Positions 27,614 through 36,500 of a DNA stretch of 64,000 nt are shown here, piece after piece. Under the pieces are notes generated by a model. The model saw only the letters and a program-made list of their open reading frames with translations. It was not told where the DNA came from and did no database searches. Numbering within the stretch: position 1 is the stretch's first letter; each line of letters begins with the position of its first letter. Both the position numbers and the translations under genes were made by a program. The DNA comes from UBA3206 sp963623875 (GTDB taxonomy: Bacteria > Bacillota_I > Bacilli_A > Acholeplasmatales > Anaeroplasmataceae). Location of the stretch: contig CAVFNL010000021.1 of assembly GCA_963623875.1 (NCBI GenBank), forward strand, positions 1-64,000, read 5' to 3'.

Positions 27614-29402
27614 ATTTTTTCTTCTTCTTTTGTTTTTTAGGATCTAATAGTTCATTAACCTTATTAGTTCCTTGAGTAATAAATGTATCTGAATCTTTAA
27701 ATGGTCTTAATCCATTTAATACTGTAATAGCCTGTTTTATTTCATCTACTACTTCTGACTTAAAAATAACCATAGCCGCATAGTTATACATCATTTCTCT
27801 ACACTTGCTATTCCATTCTTTAGCATCTTTATATGATAATACTTTTCTAAGTAATGTATTAGCATTTACAAACAGTGCTAAAGCTTCTGCATAATTTGAT
27901 AATGATTTTGCTTTATTATATAATTCAACAGCTTCATCATATGGCTTTTTAAACATATCATCATTCATTTTTTCAATGAACGCTTTAGCTTCTACAATCT
28001 TTTCTTCAGTATCTTTATATGGTACTAAATTAAGAAGTAATGTTATAGCTTCTTCTACAGTACGTTCAAATTTTGTTTGATATCCCTTTTCAAGCATAGT
28101 AATTGCTTTTTGATAATCTTCTTCATATTTTGCACCATATGCATGATTGATTAAATCTTCGCTATCTTTATAATCTTTAATATGGCTTAATAAAGATGCG
28201 TATGCTTTTATTTCATCTATAGAATCATGTGGCATACCTTTAGCTTTATTATAAATATTATCTTTAACTTTTATAACATATTCATCTAAAATACTTACAC
28301 CATTATCTTTTGCAAGTAGGACGTACTTATTATGATCAATAGTATTTAATATATTTTTAATCCCTTCTTTATCTTTTATCTTAAGACTTGCAAAAAGAGC
28401 TGTTTCATAAGCCAAATCATATTTATTATTAGTTTCAATAGCTTCATCACTATATTTTATAGCATTTAAAAAATTACCTTCAGATAAAGCTTTTAAAGCT
28501 TTCTTATATAATTTTTGTTCAGGCTTTGGCGCTTCAATTTTAACTTTGAAGTTCGCATCAACATAGTCCATTATATCATCAATAAAAGTATCCTTTGCTA
28601 AATCAATAACATGTAATCCTTTAATAGCTTCTGGATAATATTCTTCCTTAATTCCTTTCAAGCAAGGAAGAATAACTTTAGTATTATCATCATTCTTTGT
28701 AGAAATATAAGCATTAATATCTTTTATGACATTATCTGAATTAAGTTTGGTTGCATTTGTTGAAAATAAGATATACATTTTAGCTGTTGATACAGCTTTA
28801 TAAAGTTTACCTGCTCTTGAAGCTCCATCTAAATTCTTTAGGGCAACGCTTGGAAAGAACACTTTTTTTCCATCAAGTTTTAATACTTCATACATTTCTT
28901 TTGCGATCATAAAATCTTCAGCTTTTTTATTAGAACTATCAACTGAAATAAATATATCAAATGCATCTTCTCTATCTACTACTTCATTAAATTCATCTTG
29001 GAATTCATTGATTTTCTTTGCTTCATTCTCTAAGAAATTGAATTCTTCATCTGTTGAAACATCACAAGCATGTTGATAATCAGGATCATCTTCTACATCA
29101 ATTGCTACATTCTTTTTACAAACTAGTTGATCATCTTCATAAGATACACCGTATTTACACAATACTTTACCATAGAAAGATTCTACTTCATCAAACTTTT
29201 CTGCAAGTCTTGTATATAATTGATAAGCTTTATCATAATTATTAAGGTATAAAAGTCTTGCGGCTAAATTAAATACTTGAACCTTTTTTTCACTTGTTGG
29301 AATAACAGATGTTTGTCTTATTTTACAATATGGACATTCTTGTATTCTATTATCACTTATTTCAATATCTTTTCCACAATTTTTACATTTAATAATAGTC
29401 AT
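27612..29402 (-). CDS. Zinc-ribbon, TIR-like and TPR-repeat protein
   Basis: About 596 residues. The N-terminus has a zinc ribbon (CKNCG, then CPYC, about residues 6-32), then a short helical repeat region. Residues about 145-270 look like a TIR domain (AFDIFISVDSS, the KKVFFPSVALKNLDGASRA segment, MYILFSTNAT). The rest consists of TPR-like helical repeats ending in a lysine-rich tail. The TIR part lacks an obvious catalytic glutamate in the usual Ser-x-WC-x-x-E region, which reads NVIKDI, so NADase activity is doubtful. Related zinc-ribbon/TIR/TPR proteins occur in gut Firmicutes with unknown roles. The start at 29402 is preceded by AGAGGGTG. It follows a two-helix membrane protein gene by 17 bases. 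Confidence 0.75.
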   Translation of the reverse strand: MTIIKCKNCGKDIEISDNRIQECPYCKIRQTSVIPTSEKKVQVFNLAARLLYLNNYDKAYQLYTRLAEKFDEVESFYGKVLCKYGVSYEDDQLVCKKNVAIDVEDDPDYQHACDVSTDEEFNFLENEAKKINEFQDEFNEVVDREDAFDIFISVDSSNKKAEDFMIAKEMYEVLKLDGKKVFFPSVALKNLDGASRAGKLYKAVSTAKMYILFSTNATKLNSDNVIKDINAYISTKNDDNTKVILPCLKGIKEEYYPEAIKGLHVIDLAKDTFIDDIMDYVDANFKVKIEAPKPEQKLYKKALKALSEGNFLNAIKYSDEAIETNNKYDLAYETALFASLKIKDKEGIKNILNTIDHNKYVLLAKDNGVSILDEYVIKVKDNIYNKAKGMPHDSIDEIKAYASLLSHIKDYKDSEDLINHAYGAKYEEDYQKAITMLEKGYQTKFERTVEEAITLLLNLVPYKDTEEKIVEAKAFIEKMNDDMFKKPYDEAVELYNKAKSLSNYAEALALFVNANTLLRKVLSYKDAKEWNSKCREMMYNYAAMVIFKSEVVDEIKQAITVLNGLRPFKDSDTFITQGTNKVNELLDPKKQKKKKK

Positions 29403-29419
29403 AAACTTCACCCTCTCAT

Positions 29420-29917
29420 TTATTTTCTTGATTGCATATCAAGCACTATATTATCATTTTCTTTTTTCAATATTCTAGCCATTCGCTGTAACATATTATA
29501 ATCTTTTTGGTTCGCATCAACCCCAAAGATTGATATTTCTTTTTTGCCATTCTTATATATTATAACTTGAATTGCATCAGGCGCTTTTGAATACATCTTT
29601 TTCGCTATAACACCTGCAATAATATATATTATAGCAGCTAATATAAACATTAGCGCAAGAACAATTTTATTATCTTTCATGAAAAGTCCTATAACAAATA
29701 GTATGCTTGCCACAAAGACCATCGCATAAGAAATTAATCTTTTTGCAAGTCTAGGACAACGTGCATTTAGTAAAACTATCTTAGAAATTGATTCTACATC
29801 TATTTTATTTATACCTTTAGATGATTCAATTACTAAATCATTATCTAAAATATGCATAATATTATTTTTTTTATTCTTTTTATCAAATGATGAATTTAGT
29901 TGAACTTTATCACTCAT
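29420..29917 (-). CDS. Small membrane protein of unknown function
   Basis: A 165-residue protein with two adjacent membrane helices (about 65-85 and 90-110: YAMVFVASILFVIGLF and ALMFILAAIIYIIAGVIA). A cytoplasmic N-terminal domain precedes them and a short soluble C-terminal domain follows. The arrangement resembles bacterial PH-like or DUF-type membrane-anchored domains, but no family was recognised. It is immediately upstream of the zinc-ribbon/TIR gene on the same strand, so the two are probably co-expressed. Confidence 0.7.
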   Translation of the reverse strand: MSDKVQLNSSFDKKNKKNNIMHILDNDLVIESSKGINKIDVESISKIVLLNARCPRLAKRLISYAMVFVASILFVIGLFMKDNKIVLALMFILAAIIYIIAGVIAKKMYSKAPDAIQVIIYKNGKKEISIFGVDANQKDYNMLQRMARILKKENDNIVLDMQSRK

Positions 29918-29966
29918 AATATGTCCTCTTCTACTATTTTAGCATTATATTTCTTTTTTTTCAATT

Positions 29967-30506
29967 TTACTTGATTTCAAGAATATCTTTAACTTCATGT
30001 CTTTTTGGTGCTATAGGCTCTTCATCAGGATATCCTATAGGAATAAGGCATGAAATACCTAAACCATCGTCAAGATTCAATATCTTTTTAATACCATCTT
30101 CGTCATATATTCCTAAAACAACAGAACCGATACCAAAATTTGATAATGCAAGCATTAAGTTTTGTGTCGCAAGTCCTGCATCAAAAGATTCAAAATGTGA
30201 GCCTTTTGAAGTGGTTGCGCTTCCATCACGCTCATAACCACTTCTTCCTTTTTTAGTAAGTACTACAATAAGTTCTGGCGCATTATTTATAATATCTGTA
30301 TTATGAGTAAACCCTAGTACATTATTTGCAATTTCGCTTTTAATTTTATTATCCTTTATAAGTATGAACCTTACAGTTTGACTATTTTTCCATGATGGAT
30401 AATATCTTGCGACATCTATTGCGTTAATGATTGCGTCATCTTCTACTAATTCAGGTTTAAATTTTCTAACACTTCTTCTTGCTTTAATGCACTCTAAAAT
30501 ATCCAT
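29967..30506 (-). CDS. Nitroreductase-family FMN oxidoreductase
   Basis: The 179-residue protein has the nitroreductase start IKARRSVRKF (FMN phosphate contacts), the central GSHFESFDAGLATQNLML helix and a C-terminal IPIGYPDEEP segment. Physiological substrate unknown. Such enzymes reduce nitro, quinone or flavin-like compounds with NAD(P)H. It lies 15 bases after the helicase gene and is probably co-transcribed with it. Confidence 0.9.
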   Translation of the reverse strand: MDILECIKARRSVRKFKPELVEDDAIINAIDVARYYPSWKNSQTVRFILIKDNKIKSEIANNVLGFTHNTDIINNAPELIVVLTKKGRSGYERDGSATTSKGSHFESFDAGLATQNLMLALSNFGIGSVVLGIYDEDGIKKILNLDDGLGISCLIPIGYPDEEPIAPKRHEVKDILEIK

Positions 30507-30521
30507 AATGTACTCCTTTTA

Positions 30522-32663
30522 TTATATTTTTTTTATTGATGGATGGTTTGATAAAAGTTTTTTTACACCATATGGTTCTTTAAAGGCTACTTGAATTACG
30601 CCTTTTACAGCAGATACAACAACACCTTCACCAAAGACTTGATGTGACACTCTATCACCAACAGAAATATCTGCTGACATACCCTTTTCTTCTTGTTTTA
30701 CAGAAGATATGTTTTGTGGTTTAAACGTGGATTTTTTAGGCTCGGTATATGTATATGTTTGTCTTTGAGTTCTATCTTCAACATTTTCCATACCTATTTC
30801 TTTAAAAAATCTTGATACCATAGATGGGCTTGTTCTTCCATATAACATACGCTCTTTTGTTGATGTTATATACAATAATTCTCTTGCTCTTGTAATACCA
30901 ACATAACAAATACGTCTTTCTTCCTCTAAATCCTTTGTGCTATATATCGCATTCTCTGATGGAAATACTCCTTCTTCAAATGCCACAAGGAATACAACCT
31001 TATATTCTAGTCCTTTAGCTTGATGATATGTCATTAATTTTACAACATTATCATCATCTCTTTTTTTATCAGTATCAGTACGTAGAGTGATTTCTTGAAG
31101 TAATTCATTTAATCTATCTTTTCTACTACCTTCATACATTTCATCAGTTTCTAGAAGAACATTTAAAAGTTCGTAGATATTCTTTAATCTATCTTTTCCT
31201 TCATCGCCATCGGCTTTAAGCATTTCTTTATAGCCTGTTCTTGTAAGTAATTCTTCCATGAATATTTTTAGTGATTTCTTTTCATCTAAAAGAACATCTT
31301 CAAGTTCTATTATAGTGAATTTAAAATCTAATAGATTATTATATCCTTGCCCACCTTTTTCAATTTTGTCAATTGCCGCAAAAAGTGAACATTTGTTATC
31401 ACGTGCCGCATCCTCAAGTTTTTTAATTAATGCCGCACCTATTTTTCTTTTAGGCTCATTTACAATTCTTTTGAAAGAAAATGAATCATCAAAATTTAAT
31501 ATTAATCTAATATACGCTAAAATATCTTTTATTTCTTTTCTTGAAAAGAAAGATAATCCTCCATAAATAGTATATGGAATTTGTTCTCTTACGAAAACAT
31601 CTTCAAAGTTTCTTGAAATATAATTTGATCTATAAATTACCGCAAAGTCTTTATATTCATAACCACTACGCATTAAGTTTTTAATTTCATTTGAAACGAA
31701 AGAAGCTTCGCTAAATGCATTATATAAATTATTATAAATAGGTTTAGCTCCTTCTTCTTCTGTTGTGAATAAATTCTTTTTGAATCTATTTCCGTTGTTT
31801 TTAATAACTCTATTCGCAATATTTAAAATATTTGGTGTTGAACGATAATTTTGTTCAAGCATTATAACCTTAGTATTTGGAAAATCGCGTTGAAATTTAT
31901 TGATATTTTCTACTTTAGCTCCTCTAAATGAATAGATTGATTGATCTTGATCTCCCACAATAAATATATTACCTGACTTTTGTCCTAAATACTTAACTAA
32001 TTTGTATTGATATGTATTTGTATCTTGAAACTCATCAATCATGATATATGTAAACATTGATTGATATTTTGAAAGAACTAATGGACATGTTTCAAATAGT
32101 TCAATTGTTTTTAAAATAAGATCATCAAAGTCTAGTAAATTCATTTCTTTAAGATGTGCTTGATATTTAAAATAAATATTTTCAATAGTACTATTATCAA
32201 AGGTCGATTTCATATCATTTTTAAATGCTGATATTTCACATTTAACAACTTTAGGTTTATATTCATCAGCCGATATATCTAACTCTTTAAGTACTTCTTT
32301 TATTTCTTTTATTGAATCTTCTTCATCAAGAATTGAAAAGTTTGATGAAAATCCTTTTAAATGGGCTATCTCTGTTCTAAGTATTCTACAACAAATAGAA
32401 TGGAATGTCGAAACCCACATTTTTTTAATATCTACATCTACAAGTTTTTCAATACGTTCCTTCATTTCATTTGCGGCTTTATTCGTAAATGTTACAGCTA
32501 AAATATTATAAGGCGCTATACCAAGATCGTTTATTAAATGGGCTATTCTATATGTTAAAACACGAGTTTTACCAGAACCAGCTCCTGCCATAACCATTAC
32601 GGCACCTTCAGTTTGTTCGCAAGCTTCTCGCTGTTGTTCGTTTAATTCATCTAATAAGCTCAA
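30522..32663 (-). CDS. pcrA: UvrD/PcrA-type DNA helicase
   Basis: A 3'-5' superfamily 1 helicase for repair and replication-fork clearance. The 713-residue protein has Walker A AGAGSGKTRVLTYRIAHLI, motif Ia TFTNKAANEMKER, motif II DEFQDTN, motif III VGDQDQSIYSFRGA, motif V MTYHQAKGLEYKVVF and motif VI YVGITRARELLY. The C-terminus ends with the RNA-polymerase-interacting type domain (VGDRVSHQVFGEGVV). Length is typical. It follows the ABC-F gene by 13 bases. Confidence 0.96.
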   Translation of the reverse strand: MSLLDELNEQQREACEQTEGAVMVMAGAGSGKTRVLTYRIAHLINDLGIAPYNILAVTFTNKAANEMKERIEKLVDVDIKKMWVSTFHSICCRILRTEIAHLKGFSSNFSILDEEDSIKEIKEVLKELDISADEYKPKVVKCEISAFKNDMKSTFDNSTIENIYFKYQAHLKEMNLLDFDDLILKTIELFETCPLVLSKYQSMFTYIMIDEFQDTNTYQYKLVKYLGQKSGNIFIVGDQDQSIYSFRGAKVENINKFQRDFPNTKVIMLEQNYRSTPNILNIANRVIKNNGNRFKKNLFTTEEEGAKPIYNNLYNAFSEASFVSNEIKNLMRSGYEYKDFAVIYRSNYISRNFEDVFVREQIPYTIYGGLSFFSRKEIKDILAYIRLILNFDDSFSFKRIVNEPKRKIGAALIKKLEDAARDNKCSLFAAIDKIEKGGQGYNNLLDFKFTIIELEDVLLDEKKSLKIFMEELLTRTGYKEMLKADGDEGKDRLKNIYELLNVLLETDEMYEGSRKDRLNELLQEITLRTDTDKKRDDDNVVKLMTYHQAKGLEYKVVFLVAFEEGVFPSENAIYSTKDLEEERRICYVGITRARELLYITSTKERMLYGRTSPSMVSRFFKEIGMENVEDRTQRQTYTYTEPKKSTFKPQNISSVKQEEKGMSADISVGDRVSHQVFGEGVVVSAVKGVIQVAFKEPYGVKKLLSNHPSIKKI

Positions 32664-32676
32664 AAAATAACCTCTC

Positions 32677-34251
32677 CTATTCTATACCTACAAATTCCTC
32701 ATATGATTGCAACTTATCTGAAATAGTACCATCTTGATTGAATGATATTATTCTATTCGCAACTGTTTGTAGTAATTCTGCATCGTGAGATGAGAATAAA
32801 ATATTTCCTTTAAAATTTATCATTCCTTCATTTAATGCTGTAATAGATTCTAGGTCTAAGTGGTTTGTAGGATCTTCAAACACTAGCACATTTGCACCTT
32901 CAAGCATTAATTTAGCAAGAATACATCTAACTTTTTCTCCTCCAGATAATACGTTAGCCTTCTTTAATGATTCCTCCCCACTAAATAACATTCTTCCAAG
33001 CCATCCACGAATAAATGATTCAGCTTGTTCTTGAGGGCTATATTGACGAAGCCAGTCAATTAAAGTTATTTCCTTTGTGAAATATTCTTTATTATCTTGC
33101 ATAAGGAATCCTTGAGAAGTTGTAACACCCCATTTATAAGTTCCTGAAGTTGGTTCCATCTTTCCTTCTAAAATATTAAATAGTGTTGTAATAACTTGCG
33201 TATTCTCAGATAAGAACGCAATTTTATCTCCTTTTCTTACAGTAAATGATAGATTCTTAAATAGGCCATCTACTGTAAGATTATTAACTTCTAGAATATC
33301 GTTTCCAACTTCACGATTTGGCTTAAATCCTACGAATGGATATCTACGTGATGATGGTTCAATATCAGTTAATACAATCTTATCAAGTAACTTTTTACGT
33401 GAAGTTGCTTGACGTGCTTTAGATTTATTAGCACTAAATCTTTGAATGAATTCTTGAAGTTCTTTTGCTTTAGCTTCGGCTTTTTTATTTTGATCTTGCA
33501 TCTGTTTTTGTAGTAATTGTGATGATTCATACCAGAATTCATAGTTACCTACATAAAGTTTAATCTTACCATAATCAACATCACAAATATGTGTACATAC
33601 ATTATTTAAGAAATGTCTATCATGTGATACTACAAGAACTGTATTTTCAAAATTTAATAAGAAGTTCTCAAGCCATTGTGTTGATTTTAAATCAAGGTTG
33701 TTAGTAGGCTCATCTAAAAGTAGAATATCTGGGTTTCCAAATAATGCTTGAGCAAGTAAAACCTTAATTTTGATTTTAGCATCTAATGAACCCATAAGTT
33801 CATAATGATACATATTGTCTATACCTAAACCGTTAAGAAGTGTTGCGGCATCCGATTCTGCTTCCCATCCGTTCATTTCTGCGAATTCTCCTTCTAATTC
33901 CGCAAGCTTTACCCCATCTTCTTCAGTAAAATCAGTCTTATTGTAATATACTTCTTTTTCTTGCATTATCTCAACAAGTCTTTTATGTCCTAATAATACT
34001 GTTTCAATCGCAGTCTTATCATCAAACTCATTTTGATTTTGTCTTAAAATAGACATTCTTTCCCCTTTGTCTATTACAACTTCTCCTGATGTTGATTCAA
34101 CTTCTCCAGAAAGAAGTTTTAAGAAAGTTGATTTACCAGCACCATTTGCACCAATAATTCCATAACAATTTCCTTTAGTAAATGTTATATTTACCTTATC
34201 AAATAATTTACGTGATCCGTATTGCAAACCTAAATTTGTAACCTTTAGCAT
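32677..34251 (-). CDS. ABC-F family ATPase (YkpA/YbiT type)
   Basis: A soluble twin-ABC ATPase acting at the ribosome rather than as a transporter. The first domain is canonical (GANGAGKSTFLKLLSGE, LLLDEPTNNLD). The second has a degenerate Walker A (KIAFLSENTQVITTLFNIL) and EDPTNHLD, as also seen in the YkpA-like branch of Firmicutes. A charged linker of about 80 residues lies between the domains. The start at 34251 (MLKVTNLG) is preceded by AAGGAGAT. A role in translation under stress is inferred from the family; antibiotic resistance is not indicated. Confidence 0.9.
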   Translation of the reverse strand: MLKVTNLGLQYGSRKLFDKVNITFTKGNCYGIIGANGAGKSTFLKLLSGEVESTSGEVVIDKGERMSILRQNQNEFDDKTAIETVLLGHKRLVEIMQEKEVYYNKTDFTEEDGVKLAELEGEFAEMNGWEAESDAATLLNGLGIDNMYHYELMGSLDAKIKIKVLLAQALFGNPDILLLDEPTNNLDLKSTQWLENFLLNFENTVLVVSHDRHFLNNVCTHICDVDYGKIKLYVGNYEFWYESSQLLQKQMQDQNKKAEAKAKELQEFIQRFSANKSKARQATSRKKLLDKIVLTDIEPSSRRYPFVGFKPNREVGNDILEVNNLTVDGLFKNLSFTVRKGDKIAFLSENTQVITTLFNILEGKMEPTSGTYKWGVTTSQGFLMQDNKEYFTKEITLIDWLRQYSPQEQAESFIRGWLGRMLFSGEESLKKANVLSGGEKVRCILAKLMLEGANVLVFEDPTNHLDLESITALNEGMINFKGNILFSSHDAELLQTVANRIISFNQDGTISDKLQSYEEFVGIE

Positions 34252-34290
34252 AATATCTCCTTTGAATTTAAAAGCCGGCAATGCCAGCTT

Positions 34291-35940
34291 TTATTTTGTA
34301 ATTGTAAATGATGACTTTAAGTCACATGTTCTATTAAATACTTTAACAGAATCTGTTGAATCTTTATCAGTTGTATAATATCCATTTCTTATAAACTGAT
34401 ATTTATCTTCTGGTTTTGTATCTTTTAAATATTCTTCTACATAACCATATTTAATTTCTAAAGAATTTGGATTTAATCTTTCAATAAAGTCCATATCTTT
34501 ATTTTCTTCACTCTCAGGCATTAAAAGTGAATTTATTAATCTAAATTCAGCTTTAATTGCAGTAGTTTTTTCTACGAAATGGATATTTCCATTTGGTTTA
34601 CGTCCCTCAAATCCTGAACCAGATTTAGTTTCTTTATCATAAGTTGCATGTACTTTTATAATATTTCCATTTTCATCTTTTTCAACATGTGTAGCCTTAA
34701 TGAAATACGCATGCATAAGTCTTACTTCAACATCTAGTGCAAGTCTCTTCCATTTCTTATTTGGTTTTTCTTCTACAAAGTCTGATTGTTCAATATAAAT
34801 ATGTCTTCCAAACGCAATCTTATGAGTTCCGCTTCCCTCAACTTCTTGATTGTTTGGCATATCTAAATATTCAATCTCACCTTCAGGATAGTTATCAATT
34901 TCTACCTCTAGTGGTTCAATAACAGCATTTGGACGCATAGCCTTTAATTTTAAATCGTCTCTTAAACATACATCAAGCGCATCCCAAGATACTGTAGAAT
35001 TAATTCTTGATAATCCTGTTGATAAAACGAAATTCTTTATAGATTCTGCAGTATAACCTCTTCTTCTAAGTCCTCTTAATGTTGGCATTCTTGGATCATC
35101 ATATCCAGAAACTTTCTTAGTATCAACAAGTGTTCTTAAATATCTTTTTGATAAAACTGTATTTTCAATATTTAATCTTCCGAATTCATATTGATGAGGC
35201 TTTTTCTCTATATCACAGTTATCAATAACCCAATCATATAAAACTCTATGATTATCATATTCTAAAGAACATAGAGAATGTGTGATTCCTTCATGCGCAT
35301 CTTGAAGTGGATGAGCAAAGTCATACATAGGGAATATGCACCATTTAGTTCCTTGTCTATGGTGCTTAGTATGAATAATACGATATAAGGCTGGGTCTCT
35401 CATGTTGATGTTTGGAGATGCCATATCAATTTTTGCTCTTAAAGTTTTTGCGCCATCAGGATATTTTCCCTCTTTCATTTCTTCAAAAAGTTTCAAGTTT
35501 TCTTCTATACTTCTATCTCTATATGGACTATTTTTACCAGGTTCAGTAAGTGTTCCTCTATATTGGCTCATTTCTTCTTGAGAAAGATCACATACATAAG
35601 CAAGCCCTTTCTTAATAAGTTTTATAGCCATTTCATAGTTGAAATCAAAATAATCAGAACCAAAATAAACATTCTTTGGATTATATCCTAACCATTTAAT
35701 ATCTTCTTTGATTGCTTCTACGAATTCATTATCTTCTTTTGTAGGGTTTGTGTCATCAAAACGAAGATTTGTATATCCACCGAATGCAGACGCAAGTTCA
35801 AAATCTGTAATCATTGCACGCGCATGTCCGATGTGAAGATATGCATTAGGCTCTGGTGGGAAACGAGTGATTATTTCATCAACTTTTCCACTTTTTAAAT
35901 CGTCTTCCATTATTGTCTTAATAAAGTTATTAATTTCCAT
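34291..35940 (-). CDS. glnS: Glutaminyl-tRNA synthetase
   Basis: Charges tRNA-Gln directly. The 549-residue class I synthetase has the HIGH motif in PEPNAYLHIGHARA and the KMSKS equivalent VLSKR, plus the GlnRS-type C-terminal beta-barrels. Many Firmicutes lack GlnRS and use GatCAB amidation, so its presence may be taxonomically informative and adds another glutamine consumer. The start at 35940 is placed by AAAGGTG just upstream. A TGG-TATAAT extended -10 lies only about 20 bases before the ATG. Confidence 0.95.
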   Translation of the reverse strand: MEINNFIKTIMEDDLKSGKVDEIITRFPPEPNAYLHIGHARAMITDFELASAFGGYTNLRFDDTNPTKEDNEFVEAIKEDIKWLGYNPKNVYFGSDYFDFNYEMAIKLIKKGLAYVCDLSQEEMSQYRGTLTEPGKNSPYRDRSIEENLKLFEEMKEGKYPDGAKTLRAKIDMASPNINMRDPALYRIIHTKHHRQGTKWCIFPMYDFAHPLQDAHEGITHSLCSLEYDNHRVLYDWVIDNCDIEKKPHQYEFGRLNIENTVLSKRYLRTLVDTKKVSGYDDPRMPTLRGLRRRGYTAESIKNFVLSTGLSRINSTVSWDALDVCLRDDLKLKAMRPNAVIEPLEVEIDNYPEGEIEYLDMPNNQEVEGSGTHKIAFGRHIYIEQSDFVEEKPNKKWKRLALDVEVRLMHAYFIKATHVEKDENGNIIKVHATYDKETKSGSGFEGRKPNGNIHFVEKTTAIKAEFRLINSLLMPESEENKDMDFIERLNPNSLEIKYGYVEEYLKDTKPEDKYQFIRNGYYTTDKDSTDSVKVFNRTCDLKSSFTITK

Positions 35941-35997
35941 ATATATCACCTTTATTTATTATACCAAAAGCCATTATTTTTTTAAAGTAATATAATC

Positions 35998-36056
35998 TAT
36001 ATAAACATTGAAAATGATTACATTTTTATATGTTTCAATAAAATGATGTTTATATA
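35998..36056. repeat. Nested inverted repeat between the Nudix gene and glnS
   Basis: Perfect 11-base arms TATATAAACAT (35998-36008) and ATGTTTATATA (36046-36056). Inside, TTGAAA (36008-36013) pairs with TTTCAA (36033-36038). It is AT-only apart from a few bases and has no T run after either arm. It could be a weak terminator, a protein-binding palindrome or an RNA processing site. Confidence 0.6.
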
Positions 36057-36098
36057 ATAACTTTTTATACATATTGTTTTAAAGAATAATTATTATAT

Positions 36099-36500
36099 TT
36101 ACTTTAACAATTTGATTAATGGCTTGTCAGCTTCTGCAAAATCCATATTTAGCATTTCATCTTTTGCAACCCATTTAGAATCGGTATGTTCAGATAAAGT
36201 TAAATTACCATTAATAAGTTTGCATTTATACGCATATAAGGTAATAGAAAAATCATTATATGGTTTTATATTATGATATTCATATGATGAAGAACCTATA
36301 TAGCTTATAGGGATAATAATAGAATTTAGTTCTTCTTTTATTTCTCTTACTATAGTTTCTTCATAAGTTTCATTCTTTTCTACTTTGCCACCAGGAAACT
36401 CCCACTTACCTTCTAAAGCTCTTCCAGGCCCTCTTTTAGTACAAAATATTTTATTATCTTCATTATATATAATTGCACATACTACTTCATAATGTTTCAC
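36099..36500 (-). CDS. Nudix hydrolase, MutT-like
   Basis: A 133-residue nucleoside-triphosphate pyrophosphohydrolase of the MutT type. The Nudix box runs from G38 to about residue 60 (GKVEKNE, then REIKEEL), with the usual late Gly replaced by Asn. KRGPGRALEGKWEFPGG precedes it. It starts with GTG overlapping the TGA of the helicase gene (GTGA), so translation is coupled. MutT-like sanitising or processing of oxidised nucleotides is the family default; the helicase partner suggests a DNA-linked function. Confidence 0.88.
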   Translation of the reverse strand: MKHYEVVCAIIYNEDNKIFCTKRGPGRALEGKWEFPGGKVEKNETYEETIVREIKEELNSIIIPISYIGSSSYEYHNIKPYNDFSITLYAYKCKLINGNLTLSEHTDSKWVAKDEMLNMDFAEADKPLIKLLK

